From Burkholderiales bacterium (lineage in GTDB: Bacteria; Pseudomonadota; Gammaproteobacteria; Burkholderiales; Burkholderiaceae_C): a stretch of DNA of 64,000 nucleotides. Under the pieces are notes generated by a model. The model saw only the letters and a program-made list of their open reading frames with translations. It was not told the origin of the DNA and searched no databases. The stretch lies in NCBI GenBank assembly GCA_016223165.1, contig JACRPO010000018.1, positions 186,001-250,000 on the forward strand. The letters are read 5' to 3'. A program made the translations under genes and the position numbers. Below, piece by piece: positions 7,438-16,345 of the stretch (its first letter is position 1; each line of letters starts with the position of its first letter).

Positions 7438-7959
7438 TCACGGCGGACTGCACCGGCGCGGCAGCTGCAGGATGGCTTCGGCGTTGCTCGGCGAGAAGCA
7501 GGCATCGGCCGCCTCGCGCCACGGCAGCCAGCGCCAGGCCAGATGTTCGCGTGGATTGAGCCGCACCGGCGTGCCGGCCGGCACGGTGAGGCCGAAAACA
7601 TGCTCGGTGTTGTGCGTCACGCCGGGCGCATAGCGGTGCCGCCACACCGGGTAGATCTCGTAGAGGTTGGCGATGCCCCAGTCGGTGAGCTGGCCGCCGA
7701 CGGCCGCGATGTGAATGCCGGTCTCCTCGTGCACCTCGCGCGCGCAGGTGGCTTCGAGCGGCTCGCCGGGGTGGTCGAGCGAGCCGGTCACGCTCTGCCA
7801 GTAGCCGGGCTGGTCGGCGCGCTCGATGAGCAGCACGTCGAGCGCCGGGGTGTGGATCACCACCAGCACCGACTCGGGGATCTTGAAGGGGCGGGCGGGC
7901 GCGGGCACCGGCGTGGGCCTGGCGGGGCGCGGTGTCGGCGCCCCGCCGCGGGCGCTCAT
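7438..7959 (-). CDS. nudB: Dihydroneopterin triphosphate diphosphatase (Nudix)
   Basis: A 173-residue Nudix hydrolase. The Nudix box follows the GX5EX7REUXEEXGU pattern, from GSLDHPGE to REVHEETGI. The early FKIPESVLVVIHT segment and the late HLAWRWLPWREA segment fit NudB, which removes pyrophosphate from dihydroneopterin triphosphate in folate synthesis. A position directly downstream of aspS (10 bp gap) is the common proteobacterial arrangement for nudB. The first 25 residues are Pro/Ala/Arg-rich and may be a lineage extension, so the true start could lie a little inside. Confidence 0.85.
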   Translation of the reverse strand: MSARGGAPTPRPARPTPVPAPARPFKIPESVLVVIHTPALDVLLIERADQPGYWQSVTGSLDHPGEPLEATCAREVHEETGIHIAAVGGQLTDWGIANLYEIYPVWRHRYAPGVTHNTEHVFGLTVPAGTPVRLNPREHLAWRWLPWREAADACFSPSNAEAILQLPRRCSPP

Positions 7960-7969
7960 GGCTGGGGGG

Positions 7970-9763
7970 CTAGTGGGCCGAGGGCGTCGGGTTGCGCAGG
8001 CGGATGTGCAGCTCGCGCAACTGCGCCTCGTCCACTGCGCTCGGCGCGCCGGTGAGCAGGCATTGCGCGCGCTGCGTCTTCGGGAAGGCGATGACGTCGC
8101 GGATGCTCTCGGCGCCCGTCATCAGCGTGGCGATGCGGTCCAGCCCGAAGGCGAGGCCGCCGTGCGGCGGCGCGCCGTACTGCAGCGCGTCGAGCAGGAA
8201 GCCGAACTTGATGCGCTGCTGCTCGGGCGTGATGTTCAAGGCCTCGAACACCTTGGCCTGCACGTCGGCGCGGTGGATGCGCACCGAGCCGCCGCCGATC
8301 TCCCAGCCGTTGAGCACCATGTCGTAGGCCTTGGACACGCAGCGTCCGGGGTCGGTGGTCATCCAGTCCTCGTGGCCGTCCTTGGGCGCCGTGAACGGGT
8401 GGTGCACGGCGTTCCAGCGCCGCTCCTCCTCGTCGAGTTCGAACATCGGGAAGTCGATCACCCAGGCCGGCGCCCACTTGTCCTCGAACAGGCCCTTCGC
8501 GCGCCCGAACTCGCTGTGGCCGATCTTCACGCGCAGGGCGCCGAGCGCGTCGTTGACGACCTTGGCCTTGTCGGCGCCGAAGAAGACGAGGTCGCCGTTG
8601 CGTGCGCCCGTGCGCGCGATGATCTCGGCGATGGCGCCGTCGTGCAGGTTCTTGACGATGGGGCTCTGCAGCCCGTCGCGGCCCTTGCCGGCGTCGTTGA
8701 CCTTGAGCCACGCCAGGCCCTTGGCGCCGTAGATCTTGACGAACTCGGTGTAGGCGTCGATCTCGCCGCGGCTCATCTCGTTGCCGGCGGGCACGCGCAG
8801 GGCGGCGACGCGGCCGCCCTTCATCGCGGCCGGGCCCGAGAACACCTTGAACTCGACGTCCTTCATCACGTCGGTGAGCTCGGTGAACTCCAGCTTCACG
8901 CGCAGGTCGGGCTTGTCGCTGCCGTACTTGTGCATCGCCTCGGCATAGGTGAGCTCGGCATAGACCGGCAGCTCGACGCCGAGCGTCTTGCGGAAGACCG
9001 TGCGCACCATGGCCTCGGTGACGGCACGGATCTCGGCCTCGTCGAGGAAGCTCGTCTCGATGTCGATCTGCGTGAACTCGGGCTGGCGGTCGGCGCGCAG
9101 GTCCTCGTCGCGGAAGCACTTGGTGATCTGGTAGTAGCGGTCGAAGCCGGCCACCATCAGCAGCTGCTTGAACAGCTGCGGGCTCTGCGGCAAGGCGAAG
9201 AAGTGCCCGTCGTGCACGCGGCTCGGGACGAGGTAGTCGCGGGCGCCCTCGGGCGTGCTCTTCGTCAGCATCGGCGTCTCGATGTCGATGAACCCCTGCT
9301 CGTCGAGGAACTTGCGCACCTCGATGGCGACGCGGTAGCGCAGCAGCAGGTTCTTCTGCATCTGCGGGCGGCGCAGGTCGAGCACGCGGTGCGTCAGGCG
9401 CACCGTCTCGCTGAGGTTCTCGTCGTCGAGCTGGAACGGCGGCGTGACGCTGGCGTTGAGCACCTCGAGCTCGTGCGCGAGCACCTCGACCTGGCCGGAG
9501 ACGAGGTTGGCGTTGTGCGTGCCCTCGGGACGCGCGCGCACCTTGCCCACGACCTTGAGGCAGAACTCGTTGCGCACGCTCTCGGCGGTGGCGAACATGG
9601 CCGGCCGGTCGGGATCGCAGACGATCTGCACGAGGCCTTCGCGGTCGCGCAGGTCGATGAAGATGACGCCGCCATGGTCGCGGCGGCGGTGGGCCCAGCC
9701 CATCAGGGTGACTTCCTGGCCGAGCAGCTTCTCGCTGACCAGGCCGCAATAGGAGGTTCTCAT
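7970..9763 (-). CDS. aspS: Aspartate--tRNA ligase
   Basis: A 597-residue class II synthetase of normal bacterial length. An N-terminal OB-fold anticodon-binding domain begins [20 protein letters not shown]. Class II motif 2 appears in the [18 protein letters not shown] segment and motif 3 in [10 protein letters not shown] near the end, with the bacterial GAD insertion domain between. The ATG at 9763 has an AGGAGGT-like upstream sequence on the minus strand; a longer reading frame upstream lacks any family similarity and is rejected. It belongs to a minus-strand run with FmdB and DUF502 genes upstream and nudB downstream. Confidence 0.97.
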   Translation of the reverse strand: MRTSYCGLVSEKLLGQEVTLMGWAHRRRDHGGVIFIDLRDREGLVQIVCDPDRPAMFATAESVRNEFCLKVVGKVRARPEGTHNANLVSGQVEVLAHELEVLNASVTPPFQLDDENLSETVRLTHRVLDLRRPQMQKNLLLRYRVAIEVRKFLDEQGFIDIETPMLTKSTPEGARDYLVPSRVHDGHFFALPQSPQLFKQLLMVAGFDRYYQITKCFRDEDLRADRQPEFTQIDIETSFLDEAEIRAVTEAMVRTVFRKTLGVELPVYAELTYAEAMHKYGSDKPDLRVKLEFTELTDVMKDVEFKVFSGPAAMKGGRVAALRVPAGNEMSRGEIDAYTEFVKIYGAKGLAWLKVNDAGKGRDGLQSPIVKNLHDGAIAEIIARTGARNGDLVFFGADKAKVVNDALGALRVKIGHSEFGRAKGLFEDKWAPAWVIDFPMFELDEEERRWNAVHHPFTAPKDGHEDWMTTDPGRCVSKAYDMVLNGWEIGGGSVRIHRADVQAKVFEALNITPEQQRIKFGFLLDALQYGAPPHGGLAFGLDRIATLMTGAESIRDVIAFPKTQRAQCLLTGAPSAVDEAQLRELHIRLRNPTPSAH

Positions 9764-9952
9764 CGTTGGCTCACTGTCGTGTCTGTCGGAACAGTCGGAT
9801 CTGTCGGCTTCGGTGGTGCCCCGCGTCGCCGGCGCCGGGTGGCTGGGGCATGCGGCATACCGAAGTGGCGGAAGTGTGGCGCTTCGCGCGGACTGCGAGG
9901 CAGCCGGCTCGAGGAGCATGGGCGGGCCGGCTGCCGGGCCGGGCCCGCCCCA

Positions 9953-10663
9953 TCAGTTTCGGGGGCTCGCCGCGGCGGGCATTGCCGCGGGCGGGACGCC
10001 GTTGCCGGTGCTCTTGGCCGCCGGCCCGACCACGCCCATCGAGATGACGTACTTCAGCGCCTCGTCGACGCTCATCTGCAAGGGCACGACGTCGGCGCGC
10101 TGCATCATGAGGAAGAAGCCCGAGGTCGGGTTCGGCGTCGTCGGCACGTAGACGCTCACCCAGTCCATGCGCGGGTCCATGCCCATCACCGTGGTCGGGC
10201 TGGCGCCGAGGTGGCCGGCCACCTCGCCGGCCGGGCGGCCGGTGACGAAGGCGATGGTCCAGGCGCCCGGGCGCGGGTACTGCACCAGCACCGCCTCACG
10301 AAAGGCATTGCCGGTGCTGGAGAAGAGCGTGTCCGAGACCTGCTTGACCGAGTTGTAGATGCTCTTGACGATGGGGATCTGGCCGATCAGGCGGTCCCAC
10401 AGCGAGAGCCACCATTGGCCGACGAAGTTGGCCGTGAAGATGCCGGTGGCCAGCAAGGCGGCCGCGAGCACCAGCACCGACAGGCCCGGCACGTGGCGCA
10501 GAGACTCGAGGAAGGCATAGGCCGAGTGCGGCAGCACCGCCTGCGTGATCGACAGCACGGCCGAGAACAGGCTGTCGATGCCGCCCAGGACCCACGAGAG
10601 AACCCAGACCGTGATGGCCAAGGGCAGCCAGACCAGCAGGCCGGCGATGAGGTACTTCTTCAT
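9953..10663 (-). CDS. DUF502 family membrane protein
   Basis: A 236-residue protein with two strongly hydrophobic segments, about residues 3-25 and 62-86, followed by a soluble domain. The stretch GQIPIVKSIYNSVKQVSDTL (about 105-124) and the VYVPTTPNPTSGFF segment are hallmarks of DUF502. The function of the family is not established. In Burkholderiales it is regularly found between an FmdB zinc-ribbon gene and aspS, exactly as here, so the three are probably one operon. The ATG is 16 bp after the fmdB stop. The last 25 residues are low-complexity Ala/Pro. Confidence 0.9.
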   Translation of the reverse strand: MKKYLIAGLLVWLPLAITVWVLSWVLGGIDSLFSAVLSITQAVLPHSAYAFLESLRHVPGLSVLVLAAALLATGIFTANFVGQWWLSLWDRLIGQIPIVKSIYNSVKQVSDTLFSSTGNAFREAVLVQYPRPGAWTIAFVTGRPAGEVAGHLGASPTTVMGMDPRMDWVSVYVPTTPNPTSGFFLMMQRADVVPLQMSVDEALKYVISMGVVGPAAKSTGNGVPPAAMPAAASPRN

Positions 10664-10679
10664 CAAGTTCCGCCGGCGC

Positions 10680-11075
10680 TCACCCGCCCGAGGCGGACGG
10701 TGAGGCGGCGGGAGGAGAGGGCGCGGCGGGTGTCGCCGTGGCGGGCGCAGGGGATGCGGCAGGGCTCGCCTTCTCGGCGGGCTTGTCGGCAGCCTTGTCC
10801 GCAACCTTCTCGGCCGGCTTGTCCGCGCCGCCCTTGTCGCCGCCCGCGTCCTTGTCGGCCGCTCCGCCTTCGGCCTTGCCGGCGCCGTTGCTGCCGCCAC
10901 GGAAGTCGGTGACGTACCAGCCCGAGCCCTTGAGCTGGAAGCCGGCGGCGGTGACCTGCTTGGCGAAGGTGGCCGCGCCGCAGGCGGGGCACTCGGTCAG
11001 CAGGGGGTCGGAGACCTTCTGCAGTACGTCTTTCGCGTGCCCGCAGCTCGTGCAGCGATAGGCGTAGATTGGCAT
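10680..11075 (-). CDS. FmdB-family zinc-ribbon protein with lysine/alanine-rich tail
   Basis: A 131-residue protein. Residues 1-40 carry the FmdB regulatory zinc ribbon: MPIYAYRC, then CTSCGH and CPACG pairs that supply four Cys. The GFQLKGSGWYVTDF segment is the usual continuation. The last 70 residues are a low-complexity tail of Asp-Lys, Ala-Asp-Lys and Pro-Ala steps, probably disordered. FmdB-type proteins are small and often predicted to be regulatory, but their role is poorly defined. It is the first gene of the DUF502-aspS run and has a TATAAT hexamer 37 bp upstream of its start. Confidence 0.88.
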   Translation of the reverse strand: MPIYAYRCTSCGHAKDVLQKVSDPLLTECPACGAATFAKQVTAAGFQLKGSGWYVTDFRGGSNGAGKAEGGAADKDAGGDKGGADKPAEKVADKAADKPAEKASPAASPAPATATPAAPSPPAASPSASGG

Positions 11076-11111
11076 GATGGTGGTCCCGTCGTCCCTGGCG
11101 AAAAACCGGCA

Positions 11112-11117
11112 ATTATA
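11112..11117 (-). promoter_or_regulatory. Candidate -10 box for the fmdB-DUF502-aspS operon
   Basis: On the minus strand the hexamer is TATAAT, a perfect sigma-70 -10 sequence in otherwise very GC-rich DNA, 37 bp upstream of the fmdB start. No good -35 hexamer is visible 16-18 bp upstream, where a GC-rich hairpin sits instead. A promoter here would drive fmdB, DUF502 and probably aspS and nudB. Confidence 0.55.
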
Positions 11118-11124
11118 GGTTTGG

Positions 11125-11143
11125 CCCCGGCGTGGCGCCGGGG
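11125..11143. terminator. GC hairpin after the symporter gene
   Basis: Eight-base perfect arms CCCCGGCG and CGCCGGGG flank a TGG loop. It lies 28 bp beyond the stop of the minus-strand symporter gene and just upstream of the fmdB -10 box. There is no T-run, so it is at best a weak terminator or a transcript-end stabiliser. Confidence 0.4.
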
Positions 11144-11170
11144 TGGCCGTGGCGCCGCCGGCGCGTGCGC

Positions 11171-12718
11171 TCAACTCTTGGGCACGCCCGCGTGGCCCCC
11201 GGCTTTGCTGTGCGTGTCATGGGCCCCGTGGCTGCCGGCTTGGGCGTGCGCGTGTCCATGGGTGCCCGCCTGCGCGTGCCTCAGCGACGTCTCGATCGAG
11301 TGCCCCTGGTTGCCGATCAGTTGCGGCGCCAGCGAACCCAGCACCATGCCGATGATGGAGGCGAAGAACCCGATCAGGTTGGCCGGCACCATGGCCTCGG
11401 AAGCCACCTGCGCCGCGCCGATCCAGCAACCGATGCCCAGGATGATCGAGAACAGCGCCCCCTGGGTGGTGGCTCGCTTCCAGAAGGCACCGGCCAGCAG
11501 CGGGATGAACGCTCCGGCCAGCGTCACGTTGTAGGCGTTCTGCACCATCTCGTACATCGTGCTCTTGCTGTTGAGCGCGAACAGCAGGGCGCCCGCGGTG
11601 AAGGTGACGAGGATGATGCGCAACGTGAGCAGGAACTGCTTGTCGCCCATGCGCGGCGCGAAGGGGCGCAGCACGTTCTCGGTGAACAGCGAGGTCGGCG
11701 CCAGCAGCGCGCCGCTGGCGGTGGAGAGGATGGCCGACAGCAGGGCACCAAAGAACATCACCTGCGCCCACAGCGGCATCTTGCCGAGCACGAGATCGGG
11801 CAGGACCTTCTGGATTTCGCGCGCATCGTCGCTGCCGAAGAGCTTGGCCATCGCCGGGTCGGCCACGATGGCGGCATAGGCGATGAAGATCGGCACGAAC
11901 GCGAAGCAGAAATAGATCAGGCCGCCGATGATGGTGCCGCGCACCGCGGTCTTCTCGTTCTTGGCGCTGGTCATGCGCTGGAACACGTCCTGCTGCGGTA
12001 TCGAGCCGAAGGCGAAGGCGAAGAACGCGCCGGCCATGGTCCACCAGCCCGCGGCGCTGTCCGGGAAGAAGGCGAACTTGCCGTCGGCCGCGGCCTGCGA
12101 GATGACCCGGCCGGCGCCGCCGGCGAGATCGCCCACGAGCACCGCGACGAGGGTGAGGCCGATGACGATGACGACCGTCTGGAAGAGGTCGGTGAAGGCC
12201 ACCGACCACATGCCGCCGAAGAGGGTGTAGATCAGCACGACCCCGGCGCCGAGCAGGATGGCGGCCGTCAGGTTGAGCGCGCCACCCGAGAGCACGTGGA
12301 TCACGAGGCCGAGCGCGGTCATCTGCGCCGAGGTCCAGCCGAGGTAGCTCAGCACGATGGACACGCTCGTGAGCACCTCCACGCCCTTGCCGTAGCGCTG
12401 CTTGTAGAAGTCGCCGATGGTGAGCAGGTTCATGCGGTAGAACAGCCGCGCGAACAGCAGTGCCGCCAGCACCAGGCAGACGCTGGCGCCGAAGGGATCG
12501 CCGGGCACGCCGGCCAGGCCGTCCTTGGCGAAAGTGGCCGAGACCGACAGCACCGTCTCGGCCCCGAACCAGGTGGCGAACACCGTCGCCACGTTCATGT
12601 ACAGCGGCAGCGAGCGCCCGGCGACCATGTAGTCGCGCGCGTTGTGCACGCGCCGTGCGGCCAGCAGGCCGATGGTGATGGTGACGATGAGATAGGCGAC
12701 GACGAAGGTGATGAGCAC
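11171..12718 (-). CDS. Sodium:solute symporter (SSS family) with histidine-rich C-terminal tail
   Basis: A 515-residue integral membrane protein with about 13 hydrophobic helices, typical of the SSS (LeuT-like) fold. The segments RDYMVAGRSLPL near residue 28-39, the ATWFGAETVLS helix and GSIPQQDVFQRMTSAKNEKTA are typical SSS features; the last lies in the conserved internal region. The substrate cannot be read from the sequence. The last 43 residues contain nine His in a Gly/Ala/Ser background (THGHAHAQAGSHGAHDTH), which is unusual for the family and could bind metal ions. It lies alone between ubiB and the fmdB operon on the minus strand. Confidence 0.88.
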   Translation of the reverse strand: MLITFVVAYLIVTITIGLLAARRVHNARDYMVAGRSLPLYMNVATVFATWFGAETVLSVSATFAKDGLAGVPGDPFGASVCLVLAALLFARLFYRMNLLTIGDFYKQRYGKGVEVLTSVSIVLSYLGWTSAQMTALGLVIHVLSGGALNLTAAILLGAGVVLIYTLFGGMWSVAFTDLFQTVVIVIGLTLVAVLVGDLAGGAGRVISQAAADGKFAFFPDSAAGWWTMAGAFFAFAFGSIPQQDVFQRMTSAKNEKTAVRGTIIGGLIYFCFAFVPIFIAYAAIVADPAMAKLFGSDDAREIQKVLPDLVLGKMPLWAQVMFFGALLSAILSTASGALLAPTSLFTENVLRPFAPRMGDKQFLLTLRIILVTFTAGALLFALNSKSTMYEMVQNAYNVTLAGAFIPLLAGAFWKRATTQGALFSIILGIGCWIGAAQVASEAMVPANLIGFFASIIGMVLGSLAPQLIGNQGHSIETSLRHAQAGTHGHAHAQAGSHGAHDTHSKAGGHAGVPKS

Positions 12719-12811
12719 GGCAGCTCTCCGTGGACTGGGCTGGGATCCGGGCCGACATGTGGCCGCCGGAAGCGGCGCGCCGCGAGGCGGGCGGAAGTTT
12801 AGGGCCGGTTG

Positions 12812-12847
12812 TCGCGGTCCCCCACGCGGTCACCTACGCGGCCACCC
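12812..12847. repeat. 12-bp tandem repeat (three units)
   Basis: Three 12-bp units of the form (A/T)CGCGGTCACCC follow one another in the spacer between ubiB and the symporter gene. Unit length and composition resemble the array near 1.31 kb, although the sequences are not identical. Confidence 0.65.
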
Positions 12848-12899
12848 AGCGGCAAACCCCTGGCTCGGGCGGGTATGGCTCCAGCCTCCGTCCGGCTTC

Positions 12900-14465
12900 T
12901 CAGCCGAGCCGAGGCCACAGGTGCAGTGCCAGCAATGTCAATGCCACGCCGGCAAGGACGCCCAGTCCCGCCCACACCAGGCCCTGCAGCAGCCGATTGG
13001 TGCGCCGCTGCTCGCGCAGCAGCGCCCGCAGCATGGCCTCGTCGGTCTGGCTGCCGCGCGCCTGTAGTGCCTGGTGCACCAGCCTGGGCAGCCCGGGCAG
13101 CATCTGCGCGTAGCGCGGCGCCTCGTCGCGCAGCCGCTCGAGCAGGCCGCGCCAACCCACCTGCTCGTTCATCCAGCGCTCGAGGAAGGGCTTGGCGGTG
13201 GTCCACAGGTCGAGCTCGGGGTCGAGCTGGCGCCCGAGGCCCTCGATGTTGAGCAGCGTCTTCTGCAGCAGCACGAGCTGCGGCTGGATCTGGACGTTGA
13301 AGCGGCGCGAGGTCTGGAAGAGGCGCATCAGCACCTGCCCGAGCGAGATGTCCTTCAGCGGCCGCGCGAACTGCGGCTCGCAGACGGCGCGGATGGCGCC
13401 TTCGAGCTCGTCGACGCGCGTGCCGGCGGGCACCCAGCCGCTCTCGATGTGCAGCTCGGCCACGCGCTTGTAGTCGCGCCGGAAGAAGGCGATGAAGTTG
13501 TGCGCGAGGTAGTCCTTGTCGCTCTCGGTGAGCGTGCCCATGATGCCGAAGTCGAGCGCGATGTAGCGCCCGAACGAGGCCGGCGCGGTGCTGACGAAGA
13601 TGTTGCCCGGGTGCATGTCGGCGTGGAAGAAGCCGTCGCGGAACACCTGCGTGAAGAAGATCGTGACGCCGTCGCGGGCCAGCTTCTTGAAGTCGACGCC
13701 GGCCTCGCGCAGGCGCTCGACCTGGCCGATCGGCACGCCGCTCATGCGCTCCATGACGATGACGTTGGCGCGGCACAGGTCCCACACCATCTCGGGCACG
13801 AGCACGAGGCCGAGGCCTTCCATGTTGCGCCTGAGCTGCGTCGCGTTGGCGGCCTCGCGCACGAGGTCGAGCTCGTCGTGCAGGTAGGTGTCGAACTCGG
13901 CCACCACCTCGCGCGGGCGCAGGCGGCGGCCGTCGGCCGACAGGCGCTCGACCCAGGCGGCGAGCTGGTGCAGCAGCGCCAGGTCGTTCTCGATCACGGC
14001 GAGCATGCCGGGCCGCAGCACCTTCACCGCGACGGGACGGCCGCCGCGCAGCGTGGCGAAGTGCACCTGGGCGATGGAGGCGCTCGCCACCGCTTCGGCC
14101 TCGAAGCTCTCGAAGAGGCCCTCGAGCGTCTGCCCCCCGAAGGCCTTCTCGACGATGGCCCGCGCTGCCGCCGCCGGGAACGGCGGCACGCGGTCCTGCA
14201 GCTTGGCCAGCTCGTCGGCCACCTCGGGCGGCAGCAGGTCGCGGCGCGTCGAGAGCACCTGGCCGAACTTGACGAAGATGGGCCCGAGGCGCACGAGGCC
14301 CTCGCGCAGGCGCACGCCGCGCGGCGCGTCGAGCCGGCGGCCGAGCGTGACGATGCGCACGAGCGCGCGCACCCAGCGCTGCGGGAACGCCGACAAGGCC
14401 ACCTCGTCCAGGCCGAAGCGCAGGACGGTGACGACGATGAAGACGAGGCGCGCGAAGCGCTTCAT
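12900..14465 (-). CDS. ubiB: Ubiquinone biosynthesis protein kinase-like UbiB
   Basis: A 521-residue ABC1/ADCK-family protein. The family-specific KxGQ motif reads K66-FGQ69 followed by [10 protein letters not shown], and the nucleotide-binding Lys is Lys148 in VAVKVLRPG. The [10 protein letters not shown] and DFGIMG segments are the catalytic-loop and metal-binding equivalents. Two hydrophobic helices at the C-terminus (about 482-518) anchor it to the inner membrane. UbiB is needed for the hydroxylation stage of ubiquinone synthesis, with UbiJ as partner. Its start (MKRF) is the last of four tandem ATGAAGC repeats that link it to the ubiJ stop codon. Confidence 0.95.
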   Translation of the reverse strand: MKRFARLVFIVVTVLRFGLDEVALSAFPQRWVRALVRIVTLGRRLDAPRGVRLREGLVRLGPIFVKFGQVLSTRRDLLPPEVADELAKLQDRVPPFPAAAARAIVEKAFGGQTLEGLFESFEAEAVASASIAQVHFATLRGGRPVAVKVLRPGMLAVIENDLALLHQLAAWVERLSADGRRLRPREVVAEFDTYLHDELDLVREAANATQLRRNMEGLGLVLVPEMVWDLCRANVIVMERMSGVPIGQVERLREAGVDFKKLARDGVTIFFTQVFRDGFFHADMHPGNIFVSTAPASFGRYIALDFGIMGTLTESDKDYLAHNFIAFFRRDYKRVAELHIESGWVPAGTRVDELEGAIRAVCEPQFARPLKDISLGQVLMRLFQTSRRFNVQIQPQLVLLQKTLLNIEGLGRQLDPELDLWTTAKPFLERWMNEQVGWRGLLERLRDEAPRYAQMLPGLPRLVHQALQARGSQTDEAMLRALLREQRRTNRLLQGLVWAGLGVLAGVALTLLALHLWPRLG

Positions 14466-14498
14466 GGGCGCTTCATGGGCGCTTCATAGGCGCTTCAT
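14459..14498 (-). repeat. Four-unit 11-bp tandem repeat forming a stop-start ladder between ubiJ and ubiB
   Basis: On the minus strand ATGAAGC occurs four times at exact 11-bp spacing (ATG first bases at 14498, 14487, 14476 and 14465). The ubiJ TGA overlaps the first ATG. Reading from each ATG gives Met-Lys-Arg-Leu-stop, Met-Lys-Arg-Pro-stop and Met-Lys-Arg-Pro-stop; each TGA overlaps the next ATG as ATGA. The fourth ATG opens ubiB. The geometry suits repeated termination and reinitiation, though that is inference. Confidence 0.85.
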
Positions 14499-15112
14499 CG
14501 CCGGCCCGCGCCGAGCCGCGAGGCGAACTGCGCGAGCTTGTCCGCCAGGGGCGACGATGACGCGCCGGCGACCGCGCCCATCGTGTTCAGTGCGGCGCGC
14601 AGCCCGCGCGCCAGCGCCCGCCCGACCTGGTGCAGCTGATGCGCCGGCACCGGGCCGAAGAAGCGTTCGAGATCGGCGGCGACGTCCCAGCGCAGGTTCT
14701 GCAGCAGCCAGCCGATGTCGGCGGCGAAGAGCGCATCGCCCTCGACCTGCACGGTCGGCCGCTCGCCGGCCAGCGCGCGCGCGAACAGCGCGGCGGGGTT
14801 GCCCGCGTCGACGGTGATGCGCAGGTCGGCGGCCGCGCCGGCGGTGCCGGGAACAGCGGTCGCAGCGGACGCACCAGGCGCAGCGGGCAGGCCGCACCAC
14901 TCCATCAGCCCCGCCGGCGTGACGCGCCAGGCCAGCGCCGGAGGGGTCGGCAGCAAGGCCGGCCAGCCGGCGAGCGACATCGTCAGCGTGCGCCCGGCAT
15001 GCGGGAGCAGGCGCTGCACCGCTGCCGGCTCGGCGCGCAGCACGTGGTTCAGCACCAGGGTCAGGCGCTCCAGCACCGGCGGTGCGAGCAGGTTCGACAG
15101 GGCATCGAGCAT
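14495..15112 (-). CDS. ubiJ: Ubiquinone biosynthesis accessory factor UbiJ (SCP2 domain)
   Basis: A 205-residue protein. The beginning (MLDALSNLLAPPVLERLTLVLNHVLRAEP) and the SCP2-like lipid-binding core (about 45-125) match UbiJ; the C-terminal part carries the RWDVAADLERFFGPVPAHQL stretch typical of UbiJ. UbiJ binds ubiquinone intermediates in a soluble complex and works with UbiB. It overlaps the ladder leading to ubiB, so the pair is translationally linked. In many proteobacteria ubiE lies just upstream; here ubiE is about 7.7 kb away, beyond the nucleotide-sugar genes. Confidence 0.87.
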   Translation of the reverse strand: MLDALSNLLAPPVLERLTLVLNHVLRAEPAAVQRLLPHAGRTLTMSLAGWPALLPTPPALAWRVTPAGLMEWCGLPAAPGASAATAVPGTAGAAADLRITVDAGNPAALFARALAGERPTVQVEGDALFAADIGWLLQNLRWDVAADLERFFGPVPAHQLHQVGRALARGLRAALNTMGAVAGASSSPLADKLAQFASRLGAGRR

Positions 15113-15292
15113 GGCGGCGGGATTGTAGGCAGCCCCTCGCGCGTCGATCCCGAGTCGATCCGCAGCGTCTGCCGCACCGAGGCCCGGGAACAAATGCACG
15201 CTGGCATGGTGCCTGCTTGGAGAGCGTGCCGGGTTGCGCCGGTGAGCGCCAGCACCCTCGCATAGCATGCGCGCTGCCTCGAAATTTCACCC

Positions 15293-16345
15293 ATGACCGC
15301 CACCGTCCTGCTCACCGGCGCCACCGGCTATATCGCCTCGCACACCTGGCTTGCGCTGCTCGCCGCCGGGCACCGCGTCATCGGTGTCGATGACTTCTCC
15401 AACAGCTCGCCCGAGGTGCTGCGCCGGCTCACCGAGCTGGCCGGCGAAGAGCCCCGGTTCGAGCGCCTGGACGTGTGCGATGCGGCGGCGCTGGAGGCCC
15501 TCTTCGCGCGCGAGCGCATCGACGCCACGGTTCACTTCGCGGCCTTCAAGGCCGTGGGCGAGTCCACCGCGAAGCCGCTCGACTACTACGCCAACAACCT
15601 CGGCGGCCTCGTCAACGTCTGCCGCACGATGCAAAGGCACGGCGTGACGCGCTTCGTCTTCAGCTCCAGCGCCACCGTCTACGGTGATCCGCAAGAGCTG
15701 CCGATCGTCGAGAGCTCGCCGCTCTCGGCGACCAACCCCTACGGCCAGACGAAGCTGATGGGCGAGCAGATCCTTGCCGACCTCGCGCGCAGCGACGCCA
15801 TGACTCGACCCGGCGGGGCCTCCGGCCCCGCGTGGCAGAACGCCGTCCTGCGCTACTTCAACCCGGTGGGCGCGCACGAGAGCGGCCGCATCGGCGAAGA
15901 CCCGCGCGGCACGCCCAACAACCTCATGCCCTACGTGGCGCAGGTGGCCGTGGGCCGGCGGCCGCACCTGAGCGTGTTCGGCAACGACTACCCGACGCCG
16001 GACGGCACCGGCGTGCGCGACTACATCCACGTCGTCGACCTCGCCGAGGGCCATGTGGCGGCGCTCGAGCGGCTGCTCGCGCAGCCCGGCTCGTTCACCG
16101 TCAACCTCGGCACCGGCCGCGGGCACAGCGTGCTCGAGGTGGTGCGCGCCTACGAGGCGGCGAGCGGGCGGCCGGTGCCCTACCGCGTGGAGCCGCGCCG
16201 GCCCGGCGACGTCGCCGCCTGCTGGGCCGACCCCGGCCTCGCGCGCGAACTGCTCGGCTGGCAGGCCCGCCTCGACCTGCAACGCATGTGCGCCGACAGC
16301 TGGCGCTGGCAGCAACAGAACCCCAGGGGATTCGAAACCACATGA
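15293..16345 (+). CDS. galE: UDP-glucose 4-epimerase GalE
   Basis: A 350-residue short-chain dehydrogenase-like epimerase of normal length. The NAD-binding motif is TGATGYIASH near the N-terminus, followed by DDFSNSSPE; the catalytic pair is in NPYGQTKLMGE (YxxxK), with SSSATVYGDP holding the Ser/Thr partner. RYFNPVGAHESGRIGEDP and RDYIHVVDLAEGHVAAL are GalE signatures. It interconverts UDP-glucose and UDP-galactose. It starts a plus-strand run of nucleotide-sugar genes, and its stop overlaps the manC start by four bases (ATGA). Confidence 0.95.
   Translation: MTATVLLTGATGYIASHTWLALLAAGHRVIGVDDFSNSSPEVLRRLTELAGEEPRFERLDVCDAAALEALFARERIDATVHFAAFKAVGESTAKPLDYYANNLGGLVNVCRTMQRHGVTRFVFSSSATVYGDPQELPIVESSPLSATNPYGQTKLMGEQILADLARSDAMTRPGGASGPAWQNAVLRYFNPVGAHESGRIGEDPRGTPNNLMPYVAQVAVGRRPHLSVFGNDYPTPDGTGVRDYIHVVDLAEGHVAALERLLAQPGSFTVNLGTGRGHSVLEVVRAYEAASGRPVPYRVEPRRPGDVAACWADPGLARELLGWQARLDLQRMCADSWRWQQQNPRGFETT

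Noticed and set aside
9764-9919. N-terminal extension of aspS from an upstream ATG
   Set aside because: The added residues have no family similarity, while the ATG at 9763 begins exactly at the conserved MRTSYCG and has a good ribosome-binding site.
7826-10912. A plus-strand open frame of over 1000 codons across the aspS region
   Set aside because: It is antisense to aspS, nudB and DUF502, which have clear family motifs; long shadow frames are expected at this G+C content.
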